A stretch of 64,000 bases of DNA from Calothrix sp. FI2-JRJ7 (GTDB lineage Bacteria > Cyanobacteriota > Cyanobacteriia > Cyanobacteriales > Nostocaceae). The notes beneath the pieces are model-generated. The model made no database searches. It was not told the origin of the DNA and was given only the letters and a program-made list of their open reading frames with translations. The DNA lies in assembly GCA_019359675.1 (NCBI GenBank), contig JAHHGX010000017.1, positions 1 to 64,000 on the forward strand, given 5' to 3'. The position numbers and the translations under genes are program-made. Of the stretch, positions 40,311 through 48,409 are shown one piece after another. Position 1 is the first letter of the stretch. Each line of letters starts with the position of its first letter.

Positions 40311-40351
40311 GTCCACTGTATAATTTTAGTTATGCAGTGGACTTTAGTTTT
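40311..40351 (+). terminator. Intrinsic terminator of ssrA
   Basis: The arms GTCCACTGTATAA and TTATGCAGTGGAC (one mismatch) are separated by TTTTAG and followed by TTTAGTTTT. It starts 16 bp after the tmRNA end. It overlaps the first 15 codons of the longest reading frame of the next gene, which argues for the later start at 40352. Confidence 0.85.
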
Positions 40352-41320
40352 ATGGGTGAATCAACTATAGTTGTAAATTGTCAAAATCCAGAGTGCGGTA
40401 AAGAGTTTACAAAACGTTTAAGTGAATTCAATCGAAGCCAAAAATTAGGAAGACCCCACTTTTGTGGTTTAAGCTGCCATGCAAAGTATAGAGGATTAGG
40501 GACTTCTCAGGTTCCTGTAATTCGTAAGACTTCCCACCTTAAAGATATTATTCGAGTCGATGATTTCTCACCATTTCGTTATCATCTCAAAATCATGAAA
40601 AAATCTGCGAAGCGAAGAAGTCATGAATGTTCAGTTACCTTAGCAGACTTAAAAGCTTTGTGGGAGAAACAAAACGGTATTTGTCCTTATACCGGATGGA
40701 ATTTAATAAATTTAGCCTCAACTACTGAGTGTGAAAGTACACCTAGCACAATTTATAGAGCAAGTGTTGACAGAATTGATTCAAGGTCATGTTACACGCG
40801 CGATAATATTCAATTTATTGCTGTAATTGCGAACTTTGCCAAAAACGTTTTTACAGAGCAAGATTTAATTAATTTTTGTCATGATGTCTATCAATACAGG
40901 ATTCTCGGTAAGAGTAATCCTTTGCGCGCGTTAAAAAATATTATTGATACATCTTTTCATACACGTAGAGATGAATTTTCGCCTTATCGTCGGCATTTAA
41001 CATTAGCAAGAACAAGAATAAAAGTAAATGGGCGCCTGCTTAACATTACCTTAGAATATTTAAAAGACCTGTGGGAAAAACAGGAAGGTAGGTGCCCTTA
41101 CACAGGATGGGAATTAGAAAACTTTGAAACAACCTCACAGTGGAAAAATCATCAGTTACATCCGAAAACCGCAAGTTTAGACAGGATTGATTCTACGTTA
41201 GGATACATAGAAGGAAACGTACAATTTGTTAGCGTAATGGCAAATTATGCAAAGCTATATTTTCAAGAAGCGCAACTTTTAGAGTTTTGTAAAGCTGTAT
41301 TTGATTACCGCTGCGATTAA
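40352..41320 (+). CDS. Protein with zinc-finger-like N-terminus and two HNH-endonuclease-like modules
   Basis: 322 residues from MGESTIVVNCQNPECGKEF. An ATG at 40307 is also in frame but lies in the ssrA terminator. The N-terminal Cys pairs CQNPEC and FCGLSC suggest a zinc ribbon. Two similar modules follow: FSPFRYHLK...LWEKQNGICPYTGWNL...ASVDRIDSR..Y...NIQFIAVIANFAK and FSPYRRHLT...LWEKQEGRCPYTGWEL...ASLDRIDSTLGYIEGNVQFVSVMANYAK. The CPYTG...DRIDS..GY..GNVQFV pattern is that of HNH-type nucleases. A homing or mobile nuclease is plausible. Location next to ssrA, a classic integration site, supports mobility. Confidence 0.7.
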   Translation: MGESTIVVNCQNPECGKEFTKRLSEFNRSQKLGRPHFCGLSCHAKYRGLGTSQVPVIRKTSHLKDIIRVDDFSPFRYHLKIMKKSAKRRSHECSVTLADLKALWEKQNGICPYTGWNLINLASTTECESTPSTIYRASVDRIDSRSCYTRDNIQFIAVIANFAKNVFTEQDLINFCHDVYQYRILGKSNPLRALKNIIDTSFHTRRDEFSPYRRHLTLARTRIKVNGRLLNITLEYLKDLWEKQEGRCPYTGWELENFETTSQWKNHQLHPKTASLDRIDSTLGYIEGNVQFVSVMANYAKLYFQEAQLLEFCKAVFDYRCD

Positions 41321-41325
41321 AGTTA

Positions 41326-41439
41326 AATCCCCCCAACCCCCCTTAATAAGGGGGGCTAAAAGTACTTCTTGTTCCCCCTTATTAAGGACTAAAAGTACCT
41401 CTTGTTCCCCCCTTATTAAGGGGGGCTAGGGGGGATTAT
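41326..41439. repeat. CCCCCCAACCCCCCTT...AAGGGGGG hairpin repeat with internal duplication
   Basis: Arms AAATCCCCCCAACCCCCC and GGGGGGCTAGGGGGGATT surround two tandem CTAAAAGTAC(T/C)TCTTGTTCCCCC units. It belongs to the same family as 26320-26399, and lies directly after the HNH gene. Confidence 0.8.
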
Positions 41440-41807
41440 TCATGATATAAAAATCTTAACCGACTGAAAAAATTTTACGCCCAGGTCTATAAATTTAGAC
41501 TTATGTCATGCCCAGGTAGAAGCGTCTCCAAGATTGTCACGGAATTCATCAGTAAAGTTTTAACCCAGCTTTTAAAATTTTATAAACCTGTGTTTGATTA
41601 TCACTATCATTAATAACCCGCCGGGTGTATTCAAATCCAAGACTAATAGCTTAAGTCTACTAAAGTAGACTAGGTATGCTTTTCAGCATTTACCACGAAA
41701 ATTAGCTTGTCACAAAAATCGAATTTGTTATTTTTGAGAAGTTTTTGGGAACTATATGACTGGGGGTGTTTTAGCCCTACGTGTGTAGTTACCTGTAAAC
41801 CTATAAA
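41440..41807. other. Upstream region of the dynamin operon
   Basis: It contains a palindrome AGTCTACTAAAGTAGACT (about 41656-41673) that could be an operator. The stretch TTTTATAAACCTGTGTTTGATTATC at about 41577-41601 resembles the 3' end of the HNH gene (TTTTGTAAAGCTGTATTTGATTACC), suggesting a small partial duplication. No gene was seen. Confidence 0.45.
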
Positions 41808-44240
41808 ATGACCACAGATATTGAAACAATCTTGCGTAATGCCCGCAACCAGTTGAATGAACTTGGCGAAGCTGTTGAAAACTTACCAACTACTTACCCT
41901 GATGTGTTTGAAGACACAAGTATTGGGGAGAGACTAGAATCTTTTCGGATTTGCCATCGAGAGGCTGTGGATAGGTTACAGGCGCCAAGTTTATCTATCG
42001 CGATGATTGGCACAACATCTTCTGGTAAGTCAACTATCGTCAATGCTTTAATTGGTCGCAAAATTGCTCCTATAGAAGCAGGTGAGATGAGTGGGGGAGT
42101 TTTAACACTACGTCATGCTTTTGAGCGTAAATTAATAATTGAAGAAACAGAAGGGTCTGCTTGGGAAACAGGCGTTTGGTCAGATTTGAGTGATGAAGCT
42201 CTGTATGAAAAAATACGTGATGGTGTAATGCGTCCTTATCATGACACCCGTGAGAAAAGAGACTGTATGGCGCCACGGGTAACTGCCTATATACCGCTTT
42301 TACCAGCATCAGACAAAAACTTACTGGGATTACCACAAGGTGTGGGAGTTGAGTTAATTGATTTACCCGGTTTAAAGTCAATTCAAGACCGCGATAATTT
42401 AAAAGTTATTCAAGAAAAAGTTCATAAAGCGTTTAGTGTCGTAGCTTTAGACTATTTGCAGGTGGATGACAAACACAGAAAACGTTTGTTGGAAGAACTT
42501 AAAAAAGTTGTAGAGTACCTGCAAGGTCGTACTGATTCAATGATTTTTATCTTAAATCGGGTAGACCAGCGCGGAGCAGAAGATATTCCAATTTCAGAAC
42601 GTATTGAAAAACTCCAGAAAGAAATTCAAGAAGTATTATCTTTACGAGAACCGCCAGAAATTTTACCTTTCAGCGCGCGACTTCTTTATTACGCCCAGTG
42701 CGCTTGGGGGTCAAGCTCTCTCAATAGTACATCTTCTATTGAGCAAGCAACACGCCTAAAGCTACTACAGGCAATGTTCCAATACTGTGCAACAGCGATT
42801 AAACAGCATACAAGTGAAAATAAAGAATTGCGGCGTTGGTTTCGTGATATTGAAGACTCCGTAGATGATGGCAGCTATATTGATGATGAAACAATGCGGA
42901 AAATCCTTCAATATGCTCTAGACTGGAGTGGTGGCAGCAAACTGTGGCATCGATTACGTAGTCGGGTTGAAGAATCGTTTCCTGAACTTGTGTTATTACC
43001 AGCTTTAATCGAAGTTTTTGATAGCTATAGTGCTTTAGATGCAGCTATTAATACTGTTGCTAGTATTAGAAAAATTGAGCAGAAAGAGGAAATTGAGGCA
43101 CAGCAAGCAAAAATTAACGATAGTCGGCGACGTTTGCATGAGACAGTTGAAAACTATCGTAAAAGTTTCAGTTCTAAAATAGAACTAGTTATTAAAGATT
43201 TAAAGACTAATGAGCAAGTAGTTATTAGTCGTCTAGTACAACAGTTACAAGAAGAAGGATATCAAGGTTTTCAACCATTATTAGATGCAGTTAATGAAAC
43301 TGAAGGAGATTTGAATCAAGTACTTATATTACCTGTTAGAGATGCGCTAAAAAACAATCAGAGCGCTTACGAACTAGAAGAAAAACTACATCAAATTATT
43401 AGTCCTGCAATAGCAAATGATATAGCTAGAGCATACGACCTAGTAAGTCGTAAAGTAAATAATTTTAGTAAAGATTCTGGTCATTTACAAAAGCGTGTTC
43501 GTCAAGACGATAACCAAGGTATCAGAGAACTTGAACATGCTGAACGTGCAGTTCGCGCGCTTTACCAAGCAATGCGAGAAGCGCTAACACTTCGAGCGGA
43601 ATTTATACTTCAAGCACAAGCACAAAAACTTGAAAATGCCTTGGAGTTATTTATCAAAGAGCAGGATAATCAACTTCGTACTATTTGTTTGCAAGAGCTT
43701 CCAAATCTCAAACTTGATGAGGCGATTATTACCGAATTCAGAAAAAATGTTTATTTAAACACTCTTATTCTACCTGAAAAATTTTTTGAACTCCCAACAA
43801 GTATTAATCAAAAAACAGTCACAGAAAAAGAAGTTGTAGGAAACGAAGACGTAACTACACAAGGTAGCTCTTATAAAACAACTGAGAAAAAAGACAAATT
43901 TGAAAATGTAAATTACCGAGAGCTTTTACTTCCTAACGAAACTACTATGGTTAAACAATGGTCAGAAGGAATTACTAAAGGTAAACAACGCTTATGGGAT
44001 ATTATTTGCTCTTGGCTTACTGGTCGCTTAGATTGGGCAAGCACTGTTTTTAATACATCAGTAGATGATGTTACTGACTTTGCAGAACGCGCGCTTCAAG
44101 AGCAATTAAAGGTAATTGAGGAAAACTTCTCAACTGAAATGCAGCGTTGGAATGAAATTGAAGCTGACAAAGCTTTAGCCACAGAAGCGTTACGGAAGCT
44201 AGAAGAACAAACCCGCACATCAATCATAATATATTTCTGA
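41808..44240 (+). CDS. Dynamin-like large GTPase
   Basis: 810 residues. The G1 P-loop GTTSSGKST is at about 68-76, G2-region threonines in MSGGVLTLRHA, G3 is DLPG (about 184-187), and G4 is NRVD (about 249-252). A long helical stalk follows with coiled coils (IRKIEQKEEIEAQQAKINDSRRRL at about 420; LEHAERAVRALYQAMREALTLRAEF at about 580). The overall order is that of bacterial dynamin-like proteins, which tubulate or fuse membranes. It has no obvious membrane-spanning paddle of its own, but the next two genes encode hydrophobic segments. They follow at 6 and 15 bp, so one operon is nearly certain. A defence role is inference. Confidence 0.8.
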   Translation: MTTDIETILRNARNQLNELGEAVENLPTTYPDVFEDTSIGERLESFRICHREAVDRLQAPSLSIAMIGTTSSGKSTIVNALIGRKIAPIEAGEMSGGVLTLRHAFERKLIIEETEGSAWETGVWSDLSDEALYEKIRDGVMRPYHDTREKRDCMAPRVTAYIPLLPASDKNLLGLPQGVGVELIDLPGLKSIQDRDNLKVIQEKVHKAFSVVALDYLQVDDKHRKRLLEELKKVVEYLQGRTDSMIFILNRVDQRGAEDIPISERIEKLQKEIQEVLSLREPPEILPFSARLLYYAQCAWGSSSLNSTSSIEQATRLKLLQAMFQYCATAIKQHTSENKELRRWFRDIEDSVDDGSYIDDETMRKILQYALDWSGGSKLWHRLRSRVEESFPELVLLPALIEVFDSYSALDAAINTVASIRKIEQKEEIEAQQAKINDSRRRLHETVENYRKSFSSKIELVIKDLKTNEQVVISRLVQQLQEEGYQGFQPLLDAVNETEGDLNQVLILPVRDALKNNQSAYELEEKLHQIISPAIANDIARAYDLVSRKVNNFSKDSGHLQKRVRQDDNQGIRELEHAERAVRALYQAMREALTLRAEFILQAQAQKLENALELFIKEQDNQLRTICLQELPNLKLDEAIITEFRKNVYLNTLILPEKFFELPTSINQKTVTEKEVVGNEDVTTQGSSYKTTEKKDKFENVNYRELLLPNETTMVKQWSEGITKGKQRLWDIICSWLTGRLDWASTVFNTSVDDVTDFAERALQEQLKVIEENFSTEMQRWNEIEADKALATEALRKLEEQTRTSIIIYF

Positions 44241-44246
44241 AAATAA

Positions 44247-45095
44247 ATGATTTTCTCTAACTATTTCAATGAAGCTTTGGAAAATATTGTACGTGAAGTG
44301 GAGCGATTCGCAAGACAAACTAATAATTATAGTTATGGCTATATTTTAGGTTGTGCAGTAGAGTGTTGGTGCAAAAAACTTCAATTTTCAAATGAAATAA
44401 CTACCTACATTTATAATGTATCAGTCAACGCACAAGATTTAACCAATGATATTTGGTCATTTTGGAAACCAAAAACAGAAAAATCGGGGAAAGATGATAG
44501 TAAATTTAAAAAATATATTGATGATAAGATAGGTAATAAGATGAAATACAGATTTGACGATTGGAGATTTCTAGTATTCTTTGGTTTTTTGATAACTGCG
44601 GTTGGTTATGGGCTTTACTTGTTGAATCAGCAATCAACAAAAAAGGATAATATAAATCAACGTAAATTATCTGCTGATCAATTTCCTAATTCATATCAGC
44701 AAACAGAAAACTTCTTTTTAATTTTGGTTATAAATGCTACAAAAGAAGATATTCTGCAAACGCTGAAAGCTAACAGTAGAATTACAAGCGCTCAATCTGA
44801 TTTGCTATATCGTGCTACACAATCTTTATGGATGGGGTCTAAAACAGATTTCTTTAATTCTGGACTTGAACACTGGTTTTACAGTAAAGCTACAGCTTCA
44901 GAGCTAAAATCTGAATATGATGTTTATTTTGTAAAAATTGAGTTATTTAATAATGATATTGGATTGAAGTCAGATGCAAATCAAGTAGATAGAATCGACG
45001 CATTTCATCGATTGCCTGATAATTCGGCTAAGCTTGAGGTATCTGACAGATTACCTAGTAAAGCTTATGAAAACAGGTATTTATACAGCCGATAA
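44247..45095 (+). CDS. Single-pass membrane protein of the dynamin operon, unknown family
   Basis: 282 residues. An N-terminal cytoplasmic part (1-105) includes ALENIVREVERFARQTNNYSYGYILGCAVECWCKK, a membrane segment spans about 107-126 (RFLVFFGFLITAVGYGLYLL), and a C-terminal 155-residue domain has LILVINATKEDILQTLKANSRI. I do not recognise either soluble domain. It sits between the GTPase and a helical membrane-associated protein with 6- and 15-bp gaps, so it is probably a membrane anchor or partner of the GTPase. Confidence 0.7.
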   Translation: MIFSNYFNEALENIVREVERFARQTNNYSYGYILGCAVECWCKKLQFSNEITTYIYNVSVNAQDLTNDIWSFWKPKTEKSGKDDSKFKKYIDDKIGNKMKYRFDDWRFLVFFGFLITAVGYGLYLLNQQSTKKDNINQRKLSADQFPNSYQQTENFFLILVINATKEDILQTLKANSRITSAQSDLLYRATQSLWMGSKTDFFNSGLEHWFYSKATASELKSEYDVYFVKIELFNNDIGLKSDANQVDRIDAFHRLPDNSAKLEVSDRLPSKAYENRYLYSR

Positions 45096-45110
45096 GAGAT
45101 AAGATTTTTT

Positions 45111-46346
45111 ATGTTTATTGACACAACTCTTTTAGTTAATGACCCAGCAATTATTCAAGGTTTACTCGATGGCTCTCTAAAGCGATTTGGTGGTGTTATT
45201 AGAGAAGCTGCAACAGGTAAAATTGTACGTCATTTACTTGAAACTCCTGGTTTGACTAATAAATTAATGACTCTACCACTTAACCCTATATTAGGTGGCG
45301 CCGACTTAGTTACAGATTTGGTTGGTCATGGTATCACAATTAATAAGCTGAACAAAATTCAGGATAAATTATCCTCTGTATTAAACTTAACCCAAATTGC
45401 TGCTGGCGCCAGTATTTTGAATATTGGCGTAAGCATTGCTGGTTTTGCCTACATGGGCTATAAACTCCACCAAATTCAAAATGCTTTAGATAATGTGCAA
45501 AAATCTATAGAAGCAGGTTTTAATCGAGTTGACAAGCGTTTAGATAATTTATCCGGTCAACTCGCGTATCTCCATTTGCTCGTTGAAGATAGCAGACAAA
45601 AGCAGCAACGTATTGGCAAAGCTATTTTGGAACTTCATCGAACAATTTTAGTTAAGGAAATAGCTAACTTACAAGCAGAGCTTATAGACAGAAGTCGCTT
45701 TCCTGATAGTCCTGCACGAAATGCTCTTAAAGTAGCATCGCTTGCGAGGATAGTTCTTTCCGACCAAGCAATGCAAGCCAAACCTGCTTTAGAAGCCGAA
45801 ACTATGTTAATTAGTGATGTTGCTACTCAAGGTTGGGCAGTTGCAACAGCAACGGAAGCTTATCTTTTATTGGAAAACGGGCAGATTAATGAGGCACAGG
45901 AGTTACTTGCTCTTGAAGTTCCAAAATTCAAAAATCTTGTTTTGCAATGGTCAGATTCATTAATAGCTGATGAAAGAAACCAGCTTAGAACAGCATATCG
46001 CTTTACGGCGCCTCATTTTAAGCAACATATCAGTAATCAGCGTGCGGAAAGAATTGTTTACATTTCCTCAGCAGATAATTCTTTGTCTCAAGAGCAAATA
46101 CGGCGGAAGAAAAAGGATGTTGAGTTAGAGTTTGAAATGTCCTATAGTTCTATATTTGATCAGAAATGGACGTATCGGCAAATCGCTGTGGCTGAGTATC
46201 TAGATGCTAAAAGCGAACTTCTAGCTAGACTAGAGAGTATACAAGCTTTCGCTGAGACTTGTAAAAGTAGAGGCGTCAAGACCAGTCTTGATATTCTTCC
46301 TGCTGGTAACGTAGAACCTGGGTTATACTGCTTACCAGCAAACTAA
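45111..46346 (+). CDS. Helical membrane-associated protein of the dynamin operon
   Basis: 411 residues. The N-terminal region IQGLLDGSLKRFGGVIREAATGKIVRHLLETPGLT is followed by hydrophobic segments (LPLNPILGGADLVTDLVGHGI; LTQIAAGASILNIGVSIAGFAYMGYKL at about 90-117). Then comes a coiled coil (IQNALDNVQKSIEAGFNRVDKRLDNLSGQLAYL) and a mostly helical C-terminal half. I recall similar proteins as uncharacterised cyanobacterial proteins, but cannot name a family. The layout (hydrophobic hairpin plus long helices) is like membrane-remodelling or pore-forming partners. It is third and last in the operon. Confidence 0.7.
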   Translation: MFIDTTLLVNDPAIIQGLLDGSLKRFGGVIREAATGKIVRHLLETPGLTNKLMTLPLNPILGGADLVTDLVGHGITINKLNKIQDKLSSVLNLTQIAAGASILNIGVSIAGFAYMGYKLHQIQNALDNVQKSIEAGFNRVDKRLDNLSGQLAYLHLLVEDSRQKQQRIGKAILELHRTILVKEIANLQAELIDRSRFPDSPARNALKVASLARIVLSDQAMQAKPALEAETMLISDVATQGWAVATATEAYLLLENGQINEAQELLALEVPKFKNLVLQWSDSLIADERNQLRTAYRFTAPHFKQHISNQRAERIVYISSADNSLSQEQIRRKKKDVELEFEMSYSSIFDQKWTYRQIAVAEYLDAKSELLARLESIQAFAETCKSRGVKTSLDILPAGNVEPGLYCLPAN

Positions 46347-46372
46347 AAAATATAAACTTATAGTTCAAAAAC

Positions 46373-46933
46373 TTATCTCAGCTTTAGCCAAGCAAATACA
46401 TCATCTACACAAATTGTAAAATTTATACCTGGTAACACAGGTAAAATATCCTTAAGAGTTAACAAACTAGGTAGAGTATCTGGTTGATAAACAATGATAG
46501 AACGTTCGCTTGGGTCAATCAACCATCCAAGCAACGAGCCATTTCTTATACAATATAAAATATTACCTGTCACCTTAGTTTGACTTTGGTCTGGTGAAAG
46601 AATTTCAATTACCCAATCTGGAGCGAAATTGATACCAGTACTAATAATATCGCCATTTTCATCAACTGGTAGTCTGTCTGTTGCTACTACCGAAATATCA
46701 GGAACAACCGAACGATTACCAAATGTACAGCGTAATTCTGGAAAAGCCTCATAGTTGCTAGCTGTTGCATCAATACCTGCAATTAGACGTTTCTGTAAAA
46801 GACTATGCTTGCCTCCACCCATTGGTTTTTGATATATATTAGTGTTTATGTACTCCCATGCGGGTGATTCGTCAATGTAAGGAAGTTGTAGAAATTCTTC
46901 CAAAGTGGTTTTTGGAATTGAGATTGTCTCCAT
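46373..46933 (-). CDS. Uma2 family (DUF820) protein
   Basis: 186 residues: TTLEEFLQLPYIDESPAWEYINTNIYQKPMGGGKHSLLQKRL...FGNRSVVPDISVVATDRLP...DWVIEILSPDQSQTKVTGNILYCIRNGSLLGWLIDPSERSIIVY. The D...EILSP.....V....Y...G...WLI pattern is the PD-(D/E)XK-like core. It is convergent to the dynamin operon (27 bp gap). Role unknown. Confidence 0.87.
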   Translation of the reverse strand: METISIPKTTLEEFLQLPYIDESPAWEYINTNIYQKPMGGGKHSLLQKRLIAGIDATASNYEAFPELRCTFGNRSVVPDISVVATDRLPVDENGDIISTGINFAPDWVIEILSPDQSQTKVTGNILYCIRNGSLLGWLIDPSERSIIVYQPDTLPSLLTLKDILPVLPGINFTICVDDVFAWLKLR

Positions 46934-47052
46934 AAACGCCTATTTTACATTTTTTGGTATGTGCATGGCACAACAATATTTTATCTTAATTAAATAAATC
47001 GTGTAATCAATGTAAATTTGCTGCATTTGGAAAGACAGAGGCGCCGTTTGCC

Positions 47053-47108
47053 AAAAACATGATCACTGATAGATTAACATGATCATCAAGGGGGTTTATG
47101 ATCATGTT
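47053..47108. repeat. 56-bp direct repeat, upstream copy (terminal AACATGATCA / TGATCATGTT)
   Basis: The element has terminal inverted repeats and an extra internal AACATGATCAT. The copy at 48225-48280 is identical at about 49 of 56 positions and in the same orientation. It lies 84 bp before the fic ATG, in the promoter region, so it may also be an operator. Confidence 0.85.
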
Positions 47109-47191
47109 TCTGAGTTATTGTAGGTTTAACTTGGCTCGGAGATAAACTTTCTAACGCCAGGTTAAGTGGAGTAAGATTATAGGAACTGCCC

Positions 47192-48241
47192 ATGCAGTCG
47201 TTTGAACCAGGCTTTATTGAGCGTCAACCAATTACTCAAAATATACTGCGAACTATTCGACTTATCGGTGAGTACAAAGGTAAGCAAGAATTATTCAATC
47301 AACAGGCGCCTCAAGTTTTGGAAACATTGCAACAAGCTGCTATTATCCAAAGTACCGAATCATCTAACCGTATTGAAGGAGTCGAAGCTCCCCTCGAACG
47401 TATCAAAGCACTAGTAGCACAAAAAACAACACCGCAAAACCGCTCTGAGCAAGAGATTGCTGGATATCGAGATGTTCTTAACACGATTCATGCCAGCTAC
47501 GAGTATATGCCTTTTAACACGAGCTTGGTATTACAGTTACACAGAGACTTATATCAGTTTTTGCCAAGTGGTGGTGGTCAGTGGAAATCCTCTAATAACA
47601 ATATTACCGAAACTCGACCGGATGGCTCAACTGTTGTACGGTTTGAAACAGTTACGGCTTTTTTGACACCTGGCGCCATGACGCAGTTACATGAACGCTT
47701 TAATAGTATGATGCAAGCAGATGAAGTTGAGCCGTTACTCCTAATTCCTAGCTATGTCTTGGATTTTCTTTGCATTCATCCGTTTCGAGATGGTAATGGT
47801 CGAATGGCTCGCTTGTTGACTTTATTATTGCTGTATCAAGCAGGATATGAAGTCGGTCGCTACATCAGTTTGGAAAAAATAGTTGAGCGCAGCAAGGAGA
47901 GTTACTACGATACCTTATATCAATCATCGTTAGGTTGGCATTCAGGACAGCACACCTTACTTCCTTGGTGGGAATATTTTCTTGGTGTTATTTTAAGAGC
48001 TTACCGAGATTTTGAGCAGCGGGTTGGTTTGCTGACATCAAGTAAAGGGGCAAAACGCGAAGTTGTGTTTGATGTGGTTGAGAGATTACCAAATCAATTT
48101 AAATATATAGATGTTGAGCGCGCGTGTCCCGGTATTAGTCGTCCTACAATTAATCGGGCTTTGGCAGAACTCCGTAATGCTGGTAAAATTCGATGCATCA
48201 AGTCGGGTCGAGACGCAATTTGGGAAAAACATGATCATTGA
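47192..48241 (+). CDS. Fic family AMPylating protein with N-terminal inhibitory motif and winged-helix C-terminus
   Basis: 349 residues. The Fic motif HPFRDGNGR is at residues 196-204 with catalytic His196. The class II inhibitory motif SSNRIEG is at 57-63 with Glu62, so autoinhibition is built in and no separate antitoxin is required. N-terminal domain 1-110 is the DUF4172/Fic_N type. The C-terminal 70 residues (VVFDVVERLPNQFKYIDVERACPGISRPTINRALAELRNAGKI) are a winged helix. Fic enzymes transfer AMP to target proteins. The last codons (KHDH, stop) lie within the downstream copy of the flanking repeat. Confidence 0.88.
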   Translation: MQSFEPGFIERQPITQNILRTIRLIGEYKGKQELFNQQAPQVLETLQQAAIIQSTESSNRIEGVEAPLERIKALVAQKTTPQNRSEQEIAGYRDVLNTIHASYEYMPFNTSLVLQLHRDLYQFLPSGGGQWKSSNNNITETRPDGSTVVRFETVTAFLTPGAMTQLHERFNSMMQADEVEPLLLIPSYVLDFLCIHPFRDGNGRMARLLTLLLLYQAGYEVGRYISLEKIVERSKESYYDTLYQSSLGWHSGQHTLLPWWEYFLGVILRAYRDFEQRVGLLTSSKGAKREVVFDVVERLPNQFKYIDVERACPGISRPTINRALAELRNAGKIRCIKSGRDAIWEKHDH

Positions 48242-48280
48242 TTGATTAACTAGATCATTAAGGGTGGTTATGATCATGTT
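48225..48280. repeat. 56-bp direct repeat, downstream copy overlapping the fic 3' end
   Basis: It starts within codon GAA-AAA-CAT-GAT-CAT of fic and ends TGATCATGTT. It is the partner of 47053-47108. The gene is thus exactly bracketed by two same-orientation repeats that each carry terminal inverted repeats. Confidence 0.85.
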
Positions 48281-48297
48281 CTTTTTTTACGCGGTGT

Positions 48298-48325
48298 GTA
48301 GAGACGCGATTAATCGCGTCTCTAC
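48298..48325. repeat. GTAGAGACG palindrome, variant copy
   Basis: The half-site GTAGAGACGCGATT and its exact complement, 85 bp before the P-loop NTPase gene. Preceded by TTCTTTTTTTAC, so it is separate from a terminator for fic. Confidence 0.85.
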
Positions 48326-48409
48326 ATTTTTGCGTAACTTCAAGATATTCCTCTGTAGAATAACAGAGATGAAAAATAAATATGTTGCTATATTCCGGGA
48401 TAGACTGCG

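Noticed and set aside
40307-40351. Upstream ATG at 40307 as start of the HNH protein
   Set aside because: The 15 extra codons coincide with the ssrA terminator hairpin and its T-rich tail. The ATG at 40352 begins the recognisable zinc-finger-like segment.
47192-48241. Fic with a separate antitoxin gene
   Set aside because: No small ORF precedes it, and the inhibitory SSNRIEG motif is inside the same protein, so a class II self-inhibited Fic is the simpler reading.
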